A DNA stretch of 64,000 bases from Gordonia bronchialis DSM 43247 (GTDB taxonomy: Bacteria > Actinomycetota > Actinomycetes > Mycobacteriales > Mycobacteriaceae), in contig NC_013441.1 of assembly GCF_000024785.1 (NCBI RefSeq), positions 744,001-808,000 on the forward strand. The letters are read 5' to 3'. The notes beneath the pieces were generated by a model that saw nothing but the letters and a program-made list of their open reading frames with translations, did no database searches and was not told where the DNA came from. Of this stretch, positions 36,338 through 44,952 are shown one piece after another. Position 1 is the first letter of the stretch; every line of letters starts with the position of its first letter. The translations under genes and the position numbers were made by a program.

Positions 36338-37409
36338 TGAGGCTCTGCCGATACAAGTCCCGATGCGCCGCGGCCAGCTTGGCGCGCTGCTCGGCACGAT
36401 GGTCCCAGCTCGGACGGTACGCCGTGGACCGATAGACCTCGTCGACAGCGACCGCCAGCGAGTCGGCGTCGAAGGTCGTCTCGTCGTGCCGGTACACGGC
36501 GCAGCGCTGCTGCTGCCGGTAGTACCCGCAACTGGGTGCGATGACCTGCGTGCCCAGATCATGGCAGGCTTCCAGCCACCCGGAGTGGGTCCCGAACCGG
36601 TACGGCAGTACCGATACATCCAGCGACGCCAGATAGGACCACAATTCGTCGTCGGAGAAGTAGGGATGAATGTGCAGACGGGCGCGCGGGTGATCACCGA
36701 GGGCGACGATGGCCGCGCCCACCTGCGGGTTGTACCAGTGATCGTCGGGGTCGAAGACCTCATCGTGGACGTTGATGGCCACGACGACGTCGTCGTAGCG
36801 CTCGGCGATCCCCAACAGGGCCTCGATCACCGACAGCGGATCCATGTTCGCGCGAACGCTTTTCGCGTGCACCCCGATCACGAACGGGCGGTGTGGTTCG
36901 CGGCGTCCGCCGAATCGGTCCGGCGGGATCACGTGCGGATGCGGCAGCACCGTCGCCTGACGCTGCCACCGGTTCGAGATCTCCTGTGCGGCACCCGGTG
37001 TCAGGGTGATGATCTCGTCTGCTGCGTCGAGGAGAACCTCGAGGACATCCTCGTGGGCACCCGGCTCCGGATGGTGAGGATTGCGCAGGTCGTGCAGGGT
37101 GTAGACGAGCGGCTTGTCGTGGCGGGCCAGGTCGTCGGCGACGCCGGCGATCGTCTCGGGCGGGAGGGCATCGAAGCCGAAGTGGACGTGGAAGACGTCG
37201 AATTCGCGGTGATGTCGTGCGACCCAACCGGGTTCGAGCATCAACGGTGGCCACCATCCACCGGGCACCGTGGCCCCGTCGGCCGGCCGTGGGTCGGGTA
37301 GCCGGGTCACGGCGTCGTCGCCGGTGGGCGGCGACAGGTGCCGCACGTAAACGTGCGACGCGGGGACGGATGCGACCCGGATGGGACCGTCACCGACGGG
37401 ATTCGACAT
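36330..37409 (-). CDS. GT-B glycosyltransferase, operon leader
   Basis: This 359-aa protein starts at ATG 37409 (MSNPVGDGPIRVASVP); TTG 37412 is the alternative. FDVFHVHFGFDALPPE and KPLVYTLHDLRNPHHP form an N-domain typical of GT4-like enzymes. The C-domain has LASLDVSVLPYRFGTHSGWL and a HDLGTQVIAPSCGYY segment in the donor-site position. First of the four-gene operon; the 116-bp gap upstream probably holds its promoter. Confidence 0.82.
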   Translation of the reverse strand: MSNPVGDGPIRVASVPASHVYVRHLSPPTGDDAVTRLPDPRPADGATVPGGWWPPLMLEPGWVARHHREFDVFHVHFGFDALPPETIAGVADDLARHDKPLVYTLHDLRNPHHPEPGAHEDVLEVLLDAADEIITLTPGAAQEISNRWQRQATVLPHPHVIPPDRFGGRREPHRPFVIGVHAKSVRANMDPLSVIEALLGIAERYDDVVVAINVHDEVFDPDDHWYNPQVGAAIVALGDHPRARLHIHPYFSDDELWSYLASLDVSVLPYRFGTHSGWLEACHDLGTQVIAPSCGYYRQQQRCAVYRHDETTFDADSLAVAVDEVYRSTAYRPSWDHRAEQRAKLAAAHRDLYRQSLNA

Positions 37410-37525
37410 CAACCTTCGACCTCACTCACGCGGTACGACGACAGGGAGGCGGCTGCTGTCTGAACCTCCGATGTGGCCTGGTTACCCCGTGCAGGTGCGC
37501 ATCAAACCAGATGCGCTGACCGGCA

Positions 37526-37987
37526 TCAGCGGAACACGATGCACGTGGTGGTGCCGTGCGCGACGAGCTTCCCGTCGTCGGAGAACACCTTGCCCTCGGC
37601 GGTCGCGGTCTTGCGGCCGGCATGAATCACGGTGCCCACGGCGGTGAGTTCGCCGGCATTCACGGCCACCGAGCGGATGTAGTTGATCTTGAGTTCCAGC
37701 GTCGTGTAGCCGACGCCGGCGGGCAGGGTGGTGTGCACGGCGCAACCCATCACCGAGTCAAGCAGCGTCGCGCAGATGCCGCCGTGCACCGTGCCCAGCG
37801 GGTTGGCGAAGTCGGGTTTGGGGGTCACCGCGAAGCTCACCTCGCCGGAGTCGATGCGCACCGGCCGCATACCGAGGAGTCGTCCGATGCTCGGGTGGTC
37901 GTCGCGATTCGGGCTGTCACGCCAGGCCCGCAGTAGTTCGAGGCCGGAGAGTTGGAGCGGGTCGTTTTGGACATCTGTTGTGGTCAT
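37526..37987 (-). CDS. PaaI-type hotdog thioesterase
   Basis: The 153-aa protein (ATG 37987, MTTTDVQNDP) is a single hotdog domain. NPLGTVHGGICATLLDSVMG is the PaaI active-site/CoA-binding signature, followed by TLELKINYIRSV. It should hydrolyse acyl- or aryl-CoA thioesters. It is divergent from a TetR gene 56 bases away, with a palindrome just upstream of its start. Confidence 0.88.
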   Translation of the reverse strand: MTTTDVQNDPLQLSGLELLRAWRDSPNRDDHPSIGRLLGMRPVRIDSGEVSFAVTPKPDFANPLGTVHGGICATLLDSVMGCAVHTTLPAGVGYTTLELKINYIRSVAVNAGELTAVGTVIHAGRKTATAEGKVFSDDGKLVAHGTTTCIVFR

Positions 37988-37989
37988 GA

Positions 37990-38007
37990 CTATGTATGCT
38001 TGCATAG
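37990..38007. promoter_or_regulatory. Candidate operator CTATG-N8-CATAG
   Basis: This inverted repeat with a partly symmetric TATGCTTG centre lies between the divergent thioesterase and TetR starts. Its position suits autoregulation and repression of the thioesterase. Confidence 0.45.
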
Positions 38008-38043
38008 AAGTCGTCGATTATGAAGGTCTGCATAGGAGTGCGC

Positions 38044-38646
38044 ATGGCGTCACACACCTCGACCCCGGTGGCGCAGGGTGCCGACGAGCGGGGCCCGCGG
38101 GAGCGGATGGTGATCCATGCCGCCGATCTGATCGGGCGTGACGGCGTGGCCGCCACCTCTATCGGCGACGTCATCACCGCGAGCTCGGCCCCGCGCGGGT
38201 CCATCTACCACCACTTTCCCGGCGGCAAGACACAACTCATGACCGAGGCGGTGCGCTACGCCGGTGACTTCATCGCCGACCGCATCGGCACACTCCGCTC
38301 GCACACCGCAGCCGAGGCGGTCAGCGACATCGGCGACGTCTGGCGACGCATGCTGGTCAACACCGACTATCAGTTCGGCTGCCCGGTTCTGGCCGGCGGC
38401 CTGGCCCGCGGGACCGAACCGCAGGTCGCCGACGCCGCCGAGGAAGTTCTCACCCAGTGGATCGAGATGGTCGCCGCGCGGCTCGTGCTCGAGGGCGTCG
38501 ACGCCGATCGGGCGGGGTCGCTGGCCAATCTCGTCGTCGCATCCATCGAGGGTGCGGTCGGGCTGTGCCAGACACGGCGCAGCGTCGAACCGCTCGACAA
38601 GGTGATCGTCGAGCTGGCCGCGTTGTGTGAGACTCTCGTGCGCTGA
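38044..38646 (+). CDS. TetR-family regulator (LmrA/YxaF-like)
   Basis: Starting at ATG 38044 (AGGAG upstream) the product is 200 aa. The HTH is AATSIGDVITASSAPRGSIY and the following HHFPGGKTQLMTEAVRYAG is characteristic of the LmrA/YxaF subgroup. It probably regulates the divergent thioesterase. Confidence 0.88.
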   Translation: MASHTSTPVAQGADERGPRERMVIHAADLIGRDGVAATSIGDVITASSAPRGSIYHHFPGGKTQLMTEAVRYAGDFIADRIGTLRSHTAAEAVSDIGDVWRRMLVNTDYQFGCPVLAGGLARGTEPQVADAAEEVLTQWIEMVAARLVLEGVDADRAGSLANLVVASIEGAVGLCQTRRSVEPLDKVIVELAALCETLVR

Positions 38647-38694
38647 TCGGGGCCGGTCACCCCGGTGTGAATTCGGGGGTCCTCAGACGGGTGG

Positions 38695-38715
38695 GCATCG
38701 CACTATATGCAATGC
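38695..38715. promoter_or_regulatory. Palindrome GCATCGCA-N5-TGCAATGC
   Basis: This near-perfect inverted repeat (7 of 8 per arm) lies in the 265-bp gap upstream of the DUF4166 gene, containing an AT-rich CTATA centre. It is possibly a regulator site for that gene. Confidence 0.35.
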
Positions 38716-38911
38716 CACCACCTCAGAACCCGGCGAAATTCGCACCACCGTCGACACCCACGCGACCGGACGTTTCCATACCAAGGGTTCAGGTGTCGTT
38801 CATCACGTAGTAGGTTCATCCCTCGAGTGGGCGTACCTGTCGGGGGTCCGGGCCGCCCGGATGACGCCTGCGCGCAGCGCCGCGCACGAACTGTGGGGGA
38901 GCACGACCGAG

Positions 38912-39589
38912 ATGACGCCGGTGTTCATGCAGGCTCTGGGGTCGGATTTCGACCGCCTGCATCCGAATCTGGCGTGGCGCTACAGCATCGACTCGACATC
39001 GGGTGTCGCGCTCAACGGGCACGGCATGTACGAGTCGGTGTACATCAATTCCGCACTCACCCCGCCGGTCATCCGCTACTACGGCAACCGCGCGGCCATG
39101 CCGGCGCGCACCAGCCGCATGGTGCCCTTCACCGAGGAGCACTACTGCTATCGCGACGAACTCGGACGCGAGTGCCTCGCGATGTTGCGGACCTTCGAGT
39201 ACTCGAATGGGACCAAGAAACTCAACTCGGTCAAGGTGCCGGCCAGTTCGGGCATCGTCGACTTCTTCGGTGACGGTCCCGAATTGTTGTATCCCGTCGA
39301 ACTGTCGGTGAACAGCCGTGGCGATCTGCTGATGGAGAGCGGCCCGCTGCGCTGGCTGGGCAAGGGACCCAAACTCGGGATGCGCGGCCTGTTCGGCGCG
39401 CAGATGCGCTACATGGAGGGCTGGGACGAGAAGAACGATCGTTTCCGCTGCGACGCGACGGTCCGCAACCCCGTGATCGGCGAGATCCTGCATTTCCGGG
39501 GCTGGTTCACCACCGCCGACCGCCTGTGCACCCTGCAGGACATCCCCGACGAGGCGTGGACCGAGAATCTGATCGACCGGGAGAGCTGA
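38912..39589 (+). CDS. DUF4166 domain protein
   Basis: With ATG 38912 (GGGGGAG ten bases upstream) the protein is 225 aa; ATG 38861 is an alternative adding 17 residues. MTPVFMQALGSDFDRLHPNL is the usual DUF4166 opening, followed by MVPFTEEHYCYRD, LRTFEYSNGTKKLNS and DATVRNPVIGEILHFRGWFT. The family is thought to be enzymatic or lipid-binding but has no firm function. Cytosolic, no signal peptide. Confidence 0.8.
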   Translation: MTPVFMQALGSDFDRLHPNLAWRYSIDSTSGVALNGHGMYESVYINSALTPPVIRYYGNRAAMPARTSRMVPFTEEHYCYRDELGRECLAMLRTFEYSNGTKKLNSVKVPASSGIVDFFGDGPELLYPVELSVNSRGDLLMESGPLRWLGKGPKLGMRGLFGAQMRYMEGWDEKNDRFRCDATVRNPVIGEILHFRGWFTTADRLCTLQDIPDEAWTENLIDRES

Positions 39590-39654
39590 CCGCCCGAATC
39601 CCGATGCCGGTGGTTGGCTGCATGCCCGCGCAGGGGTGGGGGTAGGTTCTGCTC

Positions 39655-40095
39655 ATGGCTGTCTCCGCGAAAACCGAATTCGACGTCGCCGCACCCCCCG
39701 CCGTGGTGATGGAGGTGTTGATGGACATCGAGTCCCTCCCGGAATGGTCGGGACCGCACAAGGAAGCGGAGATCCTCTCCGAGCACGAGGACGGTCGCCC
39801 CGACCAGGTGCGCATGGTCGTCACCGCCGCCGGCATCTCCGACGAGCAGACGTGCAACTACGAGTGGACCGACACCACCTGCGAGTGGCACCTCGTCGAG
39901 TCCAATCAGCTCAGTCAGCAACACGGCAAGTACACGGTCAGCGAAACCGACAAGGGCGCCCACGTGGAGTTCGTGCTCGAGGTGGACCTCAAGATCAAAC
40001 TGCCCGGTCTGATCGTCAAGCGCGCGCAGAAGATGGCCGTCGACACCGCGAAGAAGGGGCTCACCGCAGAGGTGGAGCGCCGCGCGTCGGCCTGA
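39655..40095 (+). CDS. SRPBCC (START-like) family protein
   Basis: The 146-aa protein is a single helix-grip domain: TEFDVAAPPAVVMEVLMDIE, SLPEWSGPHKEAEIL and YEWTDTTCEWHLVES. The C-terminal long helix (KRAQKMAVDTAKKGLTAEVE) closes the cavity. Such proteins bind hydrophobic ligands or act as cyclases/aromatases; its ligand is unknown. Monocistronic by spacing. Confidence 0.85.
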   Translation: MAVSAKTEFDVAAPPAVVMEVLMDIESLPEWSGPHKEAEILSEHEDGRPDQVRMVVTAAGISDEQTCNYEWTDTTCEWHLVESNQLSQQHGKYTVSETDKGAHVEFVLEVDLKIKLPGLIVKRAQKMAVDTAKKGLTAEVERRASA

Positions 40096-40263
40096 TCGAT
40101 TCGACGACGCAGCCGCCGCGACTCCGGTGGGCGTGACGGATGGGACGCGACGTTGCCGATCCGTGACTCAGGGGAGGCCCGTCGTGGCTCGATCGGCGAT
40201 CCGCGTTCGGTACGCTGGCATCATTCCCCCCCGCACCACTCCCGCCATTGGAGGCCAATTAAA

Positions 40264-40779
40264 TTGCATATCAACAGGATTGCCGCACGAGTCGCGGTCG
40301 CGGTCATCGGTGGCGCCGGGCTGGTGTGGTTCGCGGGAATCGGTGGGGGTGAGGCCGCGGCGGCCACCTGTACCGCCTCCAACGGTCACCAGATGCAGGT
40401 GATCAAGGGCCAAAGTGGTTGCGGCGCCAAGGCCGGACGCGGGGCCACCGCCAACGCCGAGGACTCCAGCGGCGCGGGCACGGCAGTCGCGGTCTCCGAC
40501 AACGGCGGCAACGCGCGCGCGCTGAACATGCAGCCCGGATCGTCGGCGCTCGCCGGGGCCAACACCCGGGGCCAGGCCTACGCGGTGACCACCGGCCCCA
40601 AGGGACTCTCGGTGGCGCAGGCCCGCCAAGGTGGGGTCTCGGTGTCTGTCGGCGGCTGGGGCGGACAGGCCTACGCCGGCCCGGCAGGTGCGGCATGCAG
40701 TGGCGGATTCGCCGCGGCCGTGGACACCACCACGGGCAAGGGCTGCCTGCACGCGGGTTCCATCGATCTGCGGAACTAG
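40264..40779 (+). CDS. Secreted Gly/Ala-rich protein (DUF6764-like)
   Basis: The TTG at 40264 is chosen because GGAGG lies nine bases upstream (40250-40254). The first 38 residues are a Sec signal peptide ending GGGEAAAA before TCTASNGH. The mature part is small, with Cys pairs (TCTASN, QSGCGAK, AACSGGF, GKGCLHA) and repeated VAVSDNGGNARALN-like beta segments. It resembles a family of small exported actinobacterial proteins of unknown role; that assignment is from memory. Confidence 0.75.
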   Translation: MHINRIAARVAVAVIGGAGLVWFAGIGGGEAAAATCTASNGHQMQVIKGQSGCGAKAGRGATANAEDSSGAGTAVAVSDNGGNARALNMQPGSSALAGANTRGQAYAVTTGPKGLSVAQARQGGVSVSVGGWGGQAYAGPAGAACSGGFAAAVDTTTGKGCLHAGSIDLRN

Positions 40780-40861
40780 GGAGCACCAGGGAGACACGGC
40801 GCCAGATCCGAGTTCACCCCTTCGCAACGCGCTGTTCGGGAGCCCGACCTATCGTTGGGTG

Positions 40862-41809
40862 GTGACCGAGTTACACGACCTTGACCAGATCGGCCCCGAT
40901 TTCAGCGTGCTCAACGGCCGGGAGGCCCTGCAGCAGCTCGTCGATCTGCACGACACCACCCAGTTCGCCGTCAACGACGACGATGACGACGACCCGGTGC
41001 TGCTGACGCTGCCCGAACGCAATGTCGTCGACACGTGGCGGCAGGACTACCCCTACGACGAGCGGATGAGCCGTCGTGAGTACGAGGTCACCAAGCGTCG
41101 CCTGCAGATCGAGCTGCTGAAGCTGCAGAAGTGGTCCAAGCAGAACGGCCAGCGTCATCTGCTCGTCTTCGAGGGGCGTGACGCCGCGGGCAAGGGCGGC
41201 ACCATCAAACGCTTCAACGAGCATCTCAATCCGCGCGGCGCCCGCGTCGTCGCACTGGAGAAGCCCAGCGAGCGCGAGTCCACCGAGTGGTATTTCCAGC
41301 GCTACGTCCAGCATCTGCCGGCCGGCGGCGAGATGGTCTTCTTTGATCGGTCCTGGTACAACCGTGCCGGTGTCGAACGGGTGATGAACTTCTGCACCCC
41401 CGAGCAGTACGACCAGTTCATGAGTCAGGTACCGGCCTTCGAGAAGATGCTCGTCGACGACGGGATCAACCTGGTCAAGTTCTGGTTCTCGGTGACCCCG
41501 CTCGAGCAGCGCACCCGCTTCGCGATCCGGCAGATCGATCCGGTGCGGCAGTGGAAGCTCTCGCCGATGGACCTTGCGTCACTGGACAAATGGGACGCCT
41601 ACACCGAGGCCAAAGAGGCCATGTTCGCTGCCACCGACACCGACCACGCGCCGTGGACGGTCGTCAAGAGCAACGACAAGAAGCGGGCACGCATCAACGC
41701 GATGCGCCACGTGCTCAACCTGTTCGACTACGAAGGTAAGAACCTCGAGCTCGTCGGCACACCGGATCCGCTGATCGTCGGACGTGCCGCCGACGTCATC
41801 GGGGAGTAG
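40862..41809 (+). CDS. ppk2: Polyphosphate kinase 2
   Basis: The 315-aa protein starts at GTG 40862. FEGRDAAGKGGTIKR is the Walker A loop and FFDRSWYNRAGVERVMNF the Walker B/lid region of PPK2, followed by the KFWFSVTPLEQRTRF segment. It phosphorylates nucleoside mono- or diphosphates from polyphosphate. The single PPK2 domain with an acidic N-terminal extension (NDDDDDDP) resembles class I enzymes, which favour NDPs. Confidence 0.92.
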   Translation: MTELHDLDQIGPDFSVLNGREALQQLVDLHDTTQFAVNDDDDDDPVLLTLPERNVVDTWRQDYPYDERMSRREYEVTKRRLQIELLKLQKWSKQNGQRHLLVFEGRDAAGKGGTIKRFNEHLNPRGARVVALEKPSERESTEWYFQRYVQHLPAGGEMVFFDRSWYNRAGVERVMNFCTPEQYDQFMSQVPAFEKMLVDDGINLVKFWFSVTPLEQRTRFAIRQIDPVRQWKLSPMDLASLDKWDAYTEAKEAMFAATDTDHAPWTVVKSNDKKRARINAMRHVLNLFDYEGKNLELVGTPDPLIVGRAADVIGE

Positions 41810-41858
41810 CGGCCGGAGCCGCTGCGGGCATCGTCGTCGGCGTCGGTAGCCTCGTGCT

Positions 41859-42758
41859 GTGCGAAGTTTCGTGAGCGGTTTGCTGACCTTGATCGCGGTG
41901 GTCGCGAGCGTCGTCGCGGTACCCGGGATGTGGATCGCCGAACGCCTCGTCGACGAGGACGGGTTCATCTCCGTGGTCACCCCGATGGCGTCCGACGACA
42001 ACGTCAAAACCTTCCTGGCCGACCAGATCACCGACCAGGTGGTCTCCCGTGCCGACCAGATCGGCGCGGGTCAGCTGGACCGGCCCATCGCCGCGGTGGC
42101 CAAACCGGTGGCGCAGCGATACACCGAGAGTCCCGGATTCCGGGAGGACTTCGTGACGCTGGTGCGCCAACAGCATTCCTGGCTGTTCGACGAGCCGCAG
42201 CCCGGGGCCGAACGGTCGGTGATGCGGGTCGATATCACCCCGATGGTCAATCGGGTGGTGCGCGAGGTCTTCCCGGCCGCGCAACCCGTGCCGGGGCCGA
42301 TCGAGATCGAACTGGTCAATCGCGACATCAGCCTCGAAGCCGGCCACTATCACCGGTTCGGCAACCAGATCACGCTGCTCGCCTGGACATCGACGATCGT
42401 GGCCGTCGTCGCGGGCATTCTCGCGCTGCTCTTCGCCCGCCGGCGCGGCACCGTGCTCGCCTGGCTGGGCATCGGGCTGGTGCTGTCCTGTGCCGCGGCC
42501 TGGGCGGCCGGCGCGCTGCTGGGGCGGGAGGCTCGCAGTCGGGTCTCCGACGCCGACGACACCGCCCGAAAGGTCGCCGACCTGTTCATCGACCGGTGCG
42601 CGGAGGATCTCACCCACGTCGTGCTGATCGTCGGTGGCGTGGGTGTCGGGCTGGTGGTGCTGGGCGTCATCGTGCGGCTCGTGTTCCCCGGCACACGTCG
42701 CAGGCGTGCCACATACGACGACGCCGGTTATGCGGCGAACGGCTGGAGCCCCCGCTGA
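41859..42758 (+). CDS. Conserved actinobacterial membrane protein
   Basis: The 299-aa protein (GTG 41859) has an N-terminal helix (LLTLIAVVASVVAVPGMWIA), an extracytoplasmic domain of about 140 residues (DNVKTFLADQITDQVVSRAD), two central helices and a C-terminal helix (VVLIVGGVGVGLVVLGVIVR). No enzymatic motif is seen and I do not assign a family. It lies 49 bases after ppk2. Confidence 0.78.
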   Translation: MRSFVSGLLTLIAVVASVVAVPGMWIAERLVDEDGFISVVTPMASDDNVKTFLADQITDQVVSRADQIGAGQLDRPIAAVAKPVAQRYTESPGFREDFVTLVRQQHSWLFDEPQPGAERSVMRVDITPMVNRVVREVFPAAQPVPGPIEIELVNRDISLEAGHYHRFGNQITLLAWTSTIVAVVAGILALLFARRRGTVLAWLGIGLVLSCAAAWAAGALLGREARSRVSDADDTARKVADLFIDRCAEDLTHVVLIVGGVGVGLVVLGVIVRLVFPGTRRRRATYDDAGYAANGWSPR

Positions 42759-42849
42759 GCAGTTTCCGGTAGGACACCGAATTACCGCTGCCGTGTTGCC
42801 GTCGAGGTGGGACACTGGACGTCGGGTCTGGTTTTGCGGAGGTGGCGAG

Positions 42850-43545
42850 ATGGACGTGACGACGCGCACCGCCCGGCTGCGGTCCGTACCCCGAGCGGTG
42901 TGGTCGGTGGTGTCCTCGGCACCGCTCACCTGCGCCTGGCTCGTGGTGATGCTCGTGACGACGATCGTCCAGCACAGCGCGAGTCCCGAACAACTGCACC
43001 ACATTCTGGTGACCCGGTCGACCAACCTGCACCACCTGACGACCGACCCTCTGCACGTCCTGTTCACCAGCCTGTTCTGGCTCGACGGCGCGTACTGGCT
43101 GCCGTATCTGCTGGCGTTCGCCATCTTCCACATCCCGGCCGAACGCTGGCTCGGTTCGCTGCGCTGGCTGCTGGTGGGCCTGAGCGCTCACGTGCTGGCG
43201 ACCTATATCAGTGAGGGACTCCTCGGGCTGGCCATCCGAGACGGCGTTGCCGGCGAATCGATGGTGCACGTGACCGATGTCGGGGTCAGCTACTTCCTGG
43301 CCGGCATCGTCGCCGTACTCACCTACCGGATCGCCACCCCCTGGCGCTGGGTGTATCTGGCCGGCGTGATCGTCGTCTACGGTGCGCCCCTGATCACCGC
43401 GCTGACCTTCACCGCCATCGGGCACTTCGCGTCGGTGCTGATCGGTCTCGCGTTCTATCCCATCACACGAGGCCGCGACACGGCGCCGTGGAATCCGCTG
43501 GATACGGTGCGGGCGTTGCGATCTCGTCTTACCCGAGCAGGTTGA
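42850..43545 (+). CDS. Rhomboid-like membrane protein
   Basis: The 231-aa protein starts at ATG 42850 with GGAGG upstream and has about six transmembrane helices. HVTDVGVSYFLAGIVAVLTY could hold the rhomboid Ser (GVS in place of GxSG) and TFTAIGHFASVLIGLAFYPI the His. This suits the divergent actinobacterial rhomboid-like group, though proteolytic activity is not assured without the canonical GxSG. Confidence 0.7.
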   Translation: MDVTTRTARLRSVPRAVWSVVSSAPLTCAWLVVMLVTTIVQHSASPEQLHHILVTRSTNLHHLTTDPLHVLFTSLFWLDGAYWLPYLLAFAIFHIPAERWLGSLRWLLVGLSAHVLATYISEGLLGLAIRDGVAGESMVHVTDVGVSYFLAGIVAVLTYRIATPWRWVYLAGVIVVYGAPLITALTFTAIGHFASVLIGLAFYPITRGRDTAPWNPLDTVRALRSRLTRAG

Positions 43546-43555
43546 GTCCGCCGGG

Positions 43556-44794
43556 TCACCGCAGAATGCGGGCGAGGAACGGTGTCGAGTCAGGCATCGA
43601 TGCCAGCACGGCACTGGAATGGTCGTCGGCGGGGTAGACGTGCAACGTGACCGGCTGATTGTTCGCCTTCATCTGCGCGTACAGAGACAGGGCCGACGGG
43701 GCGGGCACATCCACGTCGCGCAGACCTTGACCGAGGAAGATCGGTCGGTCGTAACCCTTGTACGGCGTGGCCATGTAGGAGTGCAGTGCCGAACTCAAGC
43801 CGGGAATCGTCAACAGCGGCTTGATGAACCACGTCCGGACGTCATCCCCGGCCAACGCGGACTTCAGGACCGGATAGCAGGTCGATCGGCCCTGGGCGAG
43901 ACGCGCCAGGCCCTTCGGGCTCATCACCGAGGTGACGTTCAGGTCGGGGCGGGTCTCATTGAAACCGGCCAGGATGTATGCGGTGTAGGCGTTGAGGCCG
44001 CCGGGAAGATTGACGGGCGGGACCGCCGGGCCGAGATTCTGGTAGAGATACTCGAGGTTCGCGGGGATACCGGTCGCGACCACGCCGCGATAGTCCAGCC
44101 CGGTGCCGCGACTGAACGTCGTTGCGTACCGAGCACCGTTCAGCGCCGCCGCCGCACCCTGCGATTGGCCGATGATCGCCCAGCGTCGGGCCAGTGGCAG
44201 TCGCATCTGCGCGGCGGCGACGACGACATCGACGATGGAGTGCGCTGCGGTCACCCCGTTCAGATAGGCCATGAGGCCCGGAGTGCCGAGCCCGACGTAG
44301 TCGGCTGCCACCACCGCATACCCCTGCTGTAACCAATGTCCGAGGTACTTCTGGTCGCGGGCGCTACGAGGGAACGCCGACGGGGTGCACTGGTCGGCCA
44401 TTCCCACCGTGCCGTGCGCCCAGGAGATCACCGGCCAGCCGCCACGCGGCGGAGCGCCCTCGGGGAGGAAGACCGCACCGGTGCTGGTCGCCATCCGATG
44501 GTGCTGGTCGAGGGAGCTGAACTGGATGCGGTAGGCAGCACCGGCGTCCGGCAGATTGAGCGAACGGGCAAGCGGCACAGAGGCGATGAGGGTACCCGCT
44601 CGCAACGGCACCGGCCCGCGGTAGGCGGTGACGTCCAGTCCGGACCACTGTGGGACGCCGACCGACACGTCGTCGTCGGCACGCGCGGTCCCGGCCGCGG
44701 CGAGCGACATGGTGGTGATGACCACCGCGATCACAGCGGACACGATCATCGGGGGTACGGCGCGTCGACGGCGGGCGCGGAGCTGGAGATTCAC
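43556..44794 (-). CDS. Secreted lipase-family alpha/beta hydrolase
   Basis: The 412-aa protein has a twin-Arg-rich N-terminus and hydrophobic core, with likely signal cleavage after GTARA (about residue 39). It belongs to the secretory lipase (LIP) family: VISWAHGTVGMADQC, VVAADYVGLGTPG, and the nucleophile elbow IGQSQGAAAAL. Asp and His are probably in GLRDVDVPAP and YPADDHSSAV. It should hydrolyse extracellular triglycerides or esters. Confidence 0.87.
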   Translation of the reverse strand: MNLQLRARRRRAVPPMIVSAVIAVVITTMSLAAAGTARADDDVSVGVPQWSGLDVTAYRGPVPLRAGTLIASVPLARSLNLPDAGAAYRIQFSSLDQHHRMATSTGAVFLPEGAPPRGGWPVISWAHGTVGMADQCTPSAFPRSARDQKYLGHWLQQGYAVVAADYVGLGTPGLMAYLNGVTAAHSIVDVVVAAAQMRLPLARRWAIIGQSQGAAAALNGARYATTFSRGTGLDYRGVVATGIPANLEYLYQNLGPAVPPVNLPGGLNAYTAYILAGFNETRPDLNVTSVMSPKGLARLAQGRSTCYPVLKSALAGDDVRTWFIKPLLTIPGLSSALHSYMATPYKGYDRPIFLGQGLRDVDVPAPSALSLYAQMKANNQPVTLHVYPADDHSSAVLASMPDSTPFLARILR

Positions 44795-44952
44795 GTCTGA
44801 GGACTCTATTCATCCACAGCGCACGTACGCCCGCCTCCGGGCCGATCGGGCACAACTGTGCGCTCGGGATGTCACTGTTCGGCCGGGAGATGACGTGCTG
44901 GCCGGTGACGCGCGAGCTGGGCGGCGACACGGGGTGCGCCCGCCTCGCGGCG

